Assembly: GCA_902806565.1 (NCBI GenBank)
Contig: CADCXA010000053.1
Location: 868,001 to 932,000, forward strand
Direction: 5' to 3'
DNA from: Hypoxylon rubiginosum
Taxonomy: Eukaryota > Ascomycota > Sordariomycetes > Xylariales > Hypoxylaceae
DNA length: 64,000 nucleotides
Shown here one piece after another: positions 61,169 to 64,000 of the stretch. A program made the translations under genes and the position numbers. A model generated the notes under the pieces. It was not told where the DNA came from and did not search any database. It saw nothing but the letters and a program-made list of their open reading frames with translations. Positions within the stretch are counted from its first letter, which is position 1, and every line of letters starts with the position of its first letter.

Positions 61169-64000
61169 ATGGCTGAGGGACTTGGTGTTGCCGCCAGTGC
61201 TATTGCAGTCATTGACTTATCCGCGAAGATCCTTGAACTATGTTCGCAGTACTTGAAGGACGTCAGAAATGCCGATAATGATATCGCGAAATTAAAAAGA
61301 GAAGTTTCCAACTTGAAAACCGTCTCGGAGAGTGTGCAACAGCTTCTAGATACCCCTCAAGGCGAACGGCTCAAGACATCGCAAGAGCTGCGGACTACAT
61401 TAAAAAGTGGCCAAAACCAGCTTAAGAGCCTCAAAGATACATTGCATTCCCACAGAGAGAAGAACAAGAAATGGCGGAAACTTCGCTCCTTGAAATGGCC
61501 ATTCAAGAGTAGTGACATTACAAATCTCGTCCATGATCTTGCACGATACACGCAAGTGATCTCTCTGAGTTTGCAAGTAGACCAGACGTAAGTCCGACAG
61601 TGGTTTCCTCTTCTCCTTCTAAAAGGGTTACTGATAACCTATGATGCAGTGCTACTATACTTAGCATGGACCAGAAGATGGTGCTAGATAAACTCCCGAT
61701 CATTGAAGGAGCAATCTTCGATTCGCATGCCGAAGAACACAGCCCAACGTGCCTACAAGGCACCCGAACCGATATCCTGCGTGTTATTCAAAACTGGGCC
61801 GAACTTCCTCAGATGAAGGCTTTATTCTGGTTGAATGGTATGGCTGGTACGGGCAAGTCAACCATCTCCCGCACCGCAGCACGTTTGCTCTCAGACAGCA
61901 ACCAGCTCGGCGCAAGCTTCTTCTTCAAGAGGGGTGAGGGTGAACGAGCCGGTATATCTAAGTTCTTCCCCACGATAGCAGCCCAGCTAGTGAAGAGAAA
62001 ACCTGCCCTTGCGCCCTATGTCAAAGAGGCCATTGACGAAAACCCAGGTATCTCCGGGGAAAGAGTAGAAAATCAGTTCGAAAAGCTTATTCTGGTACCT
62101 TTATCCAAAATTTCTCAAGATAAGCGAAGAAACGACATACTGGTTATTATTATTGATGCTCTAGATGAATGTGAGCAAGATGAAGATATTCGACTTATCA
62201 TTAGTCTGCTGTCTCGCGTCAACCACCGACAACTCCTTAAGTTACGGATATTCGTTACTAGCAGACCAGAATTGCCCATTCGCCTTGGTTTCAGCACAGT
62301 CAAAGGCGCTTACCTAGATCTAACTCTGCATAAAATACCCGCGTCTGTAGTGGAGCGTGATTTAAAAGCATATTTCGCCAACGAACTCGCGAAGATCCTG
62401 GATGATTATAACAACACCGTATCACTAGACCGAAGACTACCACCAGACTGGCCTGGGCATTCGGTGATTGAGGACCTCGCAAGTATAGCTAGTCCTCTTT
62501 TCATCTTCGCCGCTACAGTATGCCGTTTCCTTGCCGATCGTAGGAATGGTACACCTGATGCAAAACTTCGGAAGGTCCTGCAGTATAAAACGAGAAGCCA
62601 GGAATCTAAACTGGACGCAACATATCTACCTGTGTTAGATCAAATGGTGGCCGGTTTATCTAAGCGAGAGGAGGACGAGACCTTGCAAGAATTCCGAACT
62701 ATTGTAGGCTCGATAATCGTCCTATTTGATCCCCTTTCAACTTCAGCCCTAGCAGGAATCCTTGGCATACCGCAAACAACAGTCGATGGGAGACTAGACT
62801 TGCTTCACTCAGTACTAAGCGTCTCTTCGCCGAATGTGCCGGTCAAGTTATTCCATCTCTCGTTTCGCGATTTTCTTTTGGACCCCGAAAAGCGCGGAAG
62901 AACCCGATTCTGGATTGACGAGAAATTAACTCATAGGCAACTGGCTAAATGGTGCCTGGATATTCTGAGCAAATCACTTCGAAAAGACATCTGTGAAGTA
63001 CGCTGGCCTGGAACTCTTCTTGAATCGATCGATCCCCAAGTGATAAACAAAAAATTGCCACCGGCAGTGCAGTACGCATGTCTCTACTGGGCACACCATC
63101 TCAGCCAAGCAGGAGATCCCATAAAAGATGGTGACCAAGTTCACAACTTCTTTAAGTTGCACTTCCTCCACTGGCTAGAGGCATTGTCCATTTTAAGGAA
63201 ACCCCGGAACGCTCTATCTAGTGTCAAACTACTACATTCGCTCCCACAAGTATGTATATAATCAGTGCCCTAAACCCCCAGTTCCGCGGCATTGCTTTGC
63301 TAACCCACACAGGATAAATACACTTCAGAGTTCTCGGATATCATTTTCTACAGTAGGAAATTTGCCAAACAAGTTCCACATTCTCGTGTGCCTCTTCGAA
63401 TATACATCAAGGCAGCTACATATCGATGGAAATACAGACACCTATACGAGAGTGACATGCCCAATTGGATGCTTCTTGGCCCGGAAATTACTATCGCGTC
63501 TCAGTCTTCTCGACATAAAGGGCAAATATCAACTGCATTATGTGATACTCCGATAATTATGTCGAGCGACTTGAGGTCTTTGGCGTTAGCGGTGCTGGAC
63601 TTTAGCGAAATCGGTATTTGGTCAGTCGACACAGGCGACTTACGACACACGCTCAAGGGACATAGTGATGCTATTAGGTCGATGGCATTTTCGCCTAACG
63701 CGAAGTTCTTGGTATCAACATCATATGACGATGACGTCCGAATCTGGTCGGCGGAGACTGGCGACTGTCTGCAAATAATCCCTCACCGTACTACTAAAAT
63801 ATCCTTTGATCGTGACGGTCTCTTCGTTCTTACGGATACGGACACTATTGCACTTGATAATACATTGCAGCCATCAGGTGCCAGTGCAACCCCTAAGGAA
63901 CCTTTCGTCCTATCCTCAAGTCTTACCTTAGATGAAGACATTCAATCAGGCTCTACCTGGATTGCCTTAGAGGGCCATAGAGTATTGGAAGTGTTTGACT
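61169..64000 (+). CDS. NLR/STAND protein: Helo-like, NACHT, WD40 (3' end outside window)
   Basis: Exons 61169-61587, 61650-63249 and 63313 onward; the frame is open at 64000. The start MAEGLGVAASAIAVIDLSAK begins a helical N-terminal domain of the fungal Helo-like type (about residues 1-140). The NACHT ATPase has Walker A WLNGMAGTGKSTISRTAA (about 200-215), Walker B ILVIIIDALDECEQ and FVTSRPELPIRLG. KLFHLSFRDFLLDP marks the winged-helix end, and a long helical linker follows. WD40 repeats begin about 63570: IGIWSVDTGDLRHTLKGHSD and SMAFSPNAKFLVSTSYDDDV. Such proteins mediate fungal non-self recognition and regulated cell death: ligand binding to the repeats triggers NACHT oligomerisation, which activates the N-terminal domain. 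All ATPase residues look intact, so this copy may be functional. Confidence 0.92.

Overview
The window is nuclear DNA of a filamentous ascomycete (Pezizomycotina; Sordariomycetes and probably Xylariales by inference). Most genes carry short GT-AG introns of about 45-120 bases with CTAAC/CTGAC-like branch points. The proteins are typical of filamentous fungi: Bfr2, Ind1, Spf30, Bud22, a DUF6590 protein, an IBtk-like RCC1/BTB protein, a Helo-like NLR and GH2/GH43 enzymes. One sharply bounded 2.2-kb block is almost pure A+T, as expected after repeat-induced point mutation (RIP). I placed the exon joins by hand. Where I give protein lengths, the summed exons stay in frame to the stop.

Layout. 1-6.1 kb: housekeeping genes (BFR2, IND1, SPF30). 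6.1-12.1 kb: accessory region with a GC-rich hairpin, a fatty-alcohol oxidase (FAO), a decayed highly reducing polyketide synthase and a short-chain dehydrogenase. 12.9-24.9 kb: a catabolic block with GH43 beta-xylosidase/arabinofuranosidase, an MFS sugar transporter, a divergent GH2 beta-mannosidase, a broken MFS transporter and an intronless arylsulfatase. 25-28 kb: a repeat-containing ORF whose upstream region is split by a RIP-mutated Tc1/mariner-type element with about 60-bp terminal inverted repeats and a TA target duplication. 28.2-31.3 kb: a DUF6590 gene and an orphan gene. 31.9-36.8 kb: a 1575-aa ankyrin/RCC1/BTB protein. 39-54.6 kb: two mitochondrial oxodicarboxylate carriers, an F-box-like protein, BUD22, a second SDR and a 4.7-kb gene-poor gap. 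54.9-64 kb: a 338-aa protein with a methyltransferase-like motif and membrane segments, a P450 followed by the tail of a dead GMC oxidoreductase, an amidoligase-fold protein, and an NLR (Helo-like/NACHT/WD40) that runs off the right edge.

How it fits together. The GH43-MFS-GH2 group looks like a small hemicellulose-oligosaccharide module with a shared promoter between the transporter and the mannosidase. Four relics (PKS, MFS, GMC and DNA transposon) show that the accessory parts are turning over. The points most worth following are the amidoligase/NLR pair, the transposon that separates two divergent genes of unknown function, the PKS relic beside FAO, and the 338-aa SAM-fold-like membrane protein. 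I did not find a clearly new multi-gene system.
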